Shown: one piece after another, positions 5,628 to 5,968 of the stretch
Numbering within the stretch: position 1 is the first letter of the stretch
How the letters are laid out: the number at the start of each line of letters is the position of its first letter
Origin: Spirochaeta sp.
GTDB lineage: Bacteria; Spirochaetota; Spirochaetia; DSM-2461
Direction of reading: 5' to 3'
Assembly (NCBI GenBank): GCA_030592625.1
Contig: JAUVIY010000173.1
Span: 1 to 5,968, forward strand
Length of the DNA: 5,968 nucleotides
Notes under the pieces: generated by a model
The model's input: only the letters and a program-made list of their open reading frames with translations
The model's database searches: none
Told to the model about the DNA's origin: nothing
Program-made: the position numbers and the translations under genes

Positions 5628-5968
5628 ATGAATGCTCTATGTGAGTCGATACTCGAAGAGCTGGATGAATATGTCGTCCAGCTGGAAGACTTTCGAGAGA
5701 CTGTACTGTCCACCATGGTTATGGTGAATGAAATCCCGGCACCTACCTTCAAAGAACGGAACAGGGCAGTTTTTCTCGTCGACCGGTTCAGTGAACTGGA
5801 AATGCTCAATGCTTCAGTCGATGAGAAAGATAATGTCCTGGGCATCGTTCCCGGTCGGGTGGGAGACAGGGATATACTGGTTGTTGCACATCTTGATACT
5901 CTTTTCAATGAAACTGTCGATCATACCGTCACCCTTGAACCGAACATGGCCATCGGGCCGGGGGTAAG
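5628..5968 (+). CDS. M20-family zinc metallopeptidase, N-terminal 113 residues (3' end outside the window)
   Basis: The frame is open from the ATG at 5628 to the window edge. Residues 1-30 form an acidic, probably helical lead. NEIPAPTFKE (34-43) matches the 'I-P-A-P-T/S-x-x-E' start of M20 catalytic domains, followed by a NVLGIVPG strand (69-76) and VVAHLDTLF (85-93), where His88 is a metal ligand and Asp90 the residue next to it, as in AHxDT of M20 enzymes. GPGV at 110-113 leads into the expected metal-bridging Asp-Asn/Gly site beyond the edge. Family members include di- and tripeptidases, carboxypeptidases and amino-acid deacylases; the substrate cannot be told from this part. Only a weak GAAG (5622-5625) precedes the ATG and no other standard start lies upstream in frame after metY. 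It follows metY by 41 nt on the same strand, so operon membership is possible. Confidence 0.82.
   Translation, partial: MNALCESILEELDEYVVQLEDFRETVLSTMVMVNEIPAPTFKERNRAVFLVDRFSELEMLNASVDEKDNVLGIVPGRVGDRDILVVAHLDTLFNETVDHTVTLEPNMAIGPGV

Noticed and set aside
5516..5967. Open frames at the right end (5516-5908 minus, 5728-5967 plus)
   Set aside because: The frame starting at 5628 carries M20 motifs (IPAP, AHLDT, GPGV) through the same bases, so these are shadows.

Overview
The window looks like an ordinary stretch of bacterial chromosome with roughly even base composition. It is gene-dense and shows no mobile elements, RNA genes or CRISPR. The best lineage hint is the phosphofructokinase. It belongs to the 'atypical ATP-dependent clade X' type of the PPi-PFK group II subfamily, known from Borrelia and Treponema as well as plants and trypanosomes. 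Together with the base composition this suggests a free-living spirochaete, but that assignment is an inference held at about 50% confidence.

Layout. (1) Positions 1-818, plus strand: the 3' end of a membrane-anchored family 2 glycosyltransferase, overlapped by a PlsC-type acyltransferase. The pair probably makes or decorates a glycolipid or other lipid-linked product. (2) Positions 854-2182, minus strand: a complete 6-phosphofructokinase, convergent with the acyltransferase. (3) Positions 2183-2294: a 112-nt divergent intergenic region with two short perfect dyads. (4) Positions 2295-3269, plus strand: galE, UDP-glucose 4-epimerase. (5) Positions 3270-3379: a 110-nt gap with two short dyads, a perfect TATAAT box and a short leader that can form competing hairpins. 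(6) Positions 3380-5586, plus strand: cysK and metY, fused by a TAATG stop/start overlap, forming a two-gene sulfide-assimilation operon. (7) Positions 5628-5968, plus strand: the 5' part of an M20-type zinc peptidase gene that runs off the window.

How the genes work together. CysK and MetY are the two PLP-dependent sulfhydrylases that fix sulfide directly onto O-acetylserine (giving cysteine) and O-acetylhomoserine (giving homocysteine, the precursor of methionine). Their translational coupling implies a fixed ratio of the two. PFK and GalE sit back to back and serve glycolysis and UDP-sugar interconversion, so a shared control region is possible. The glycosyltransferase/acyltransferase pair is a separate envelope-lipid module cut by the left edge.

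I found no clearly new biological system. The most informative oddities are the Asp-to-Glu change in the acyltransferase catalytic motif, the mixed PPi/ATP signature of the PFK, and the candidate regulatory RNA and operator structures ahead of cysK.
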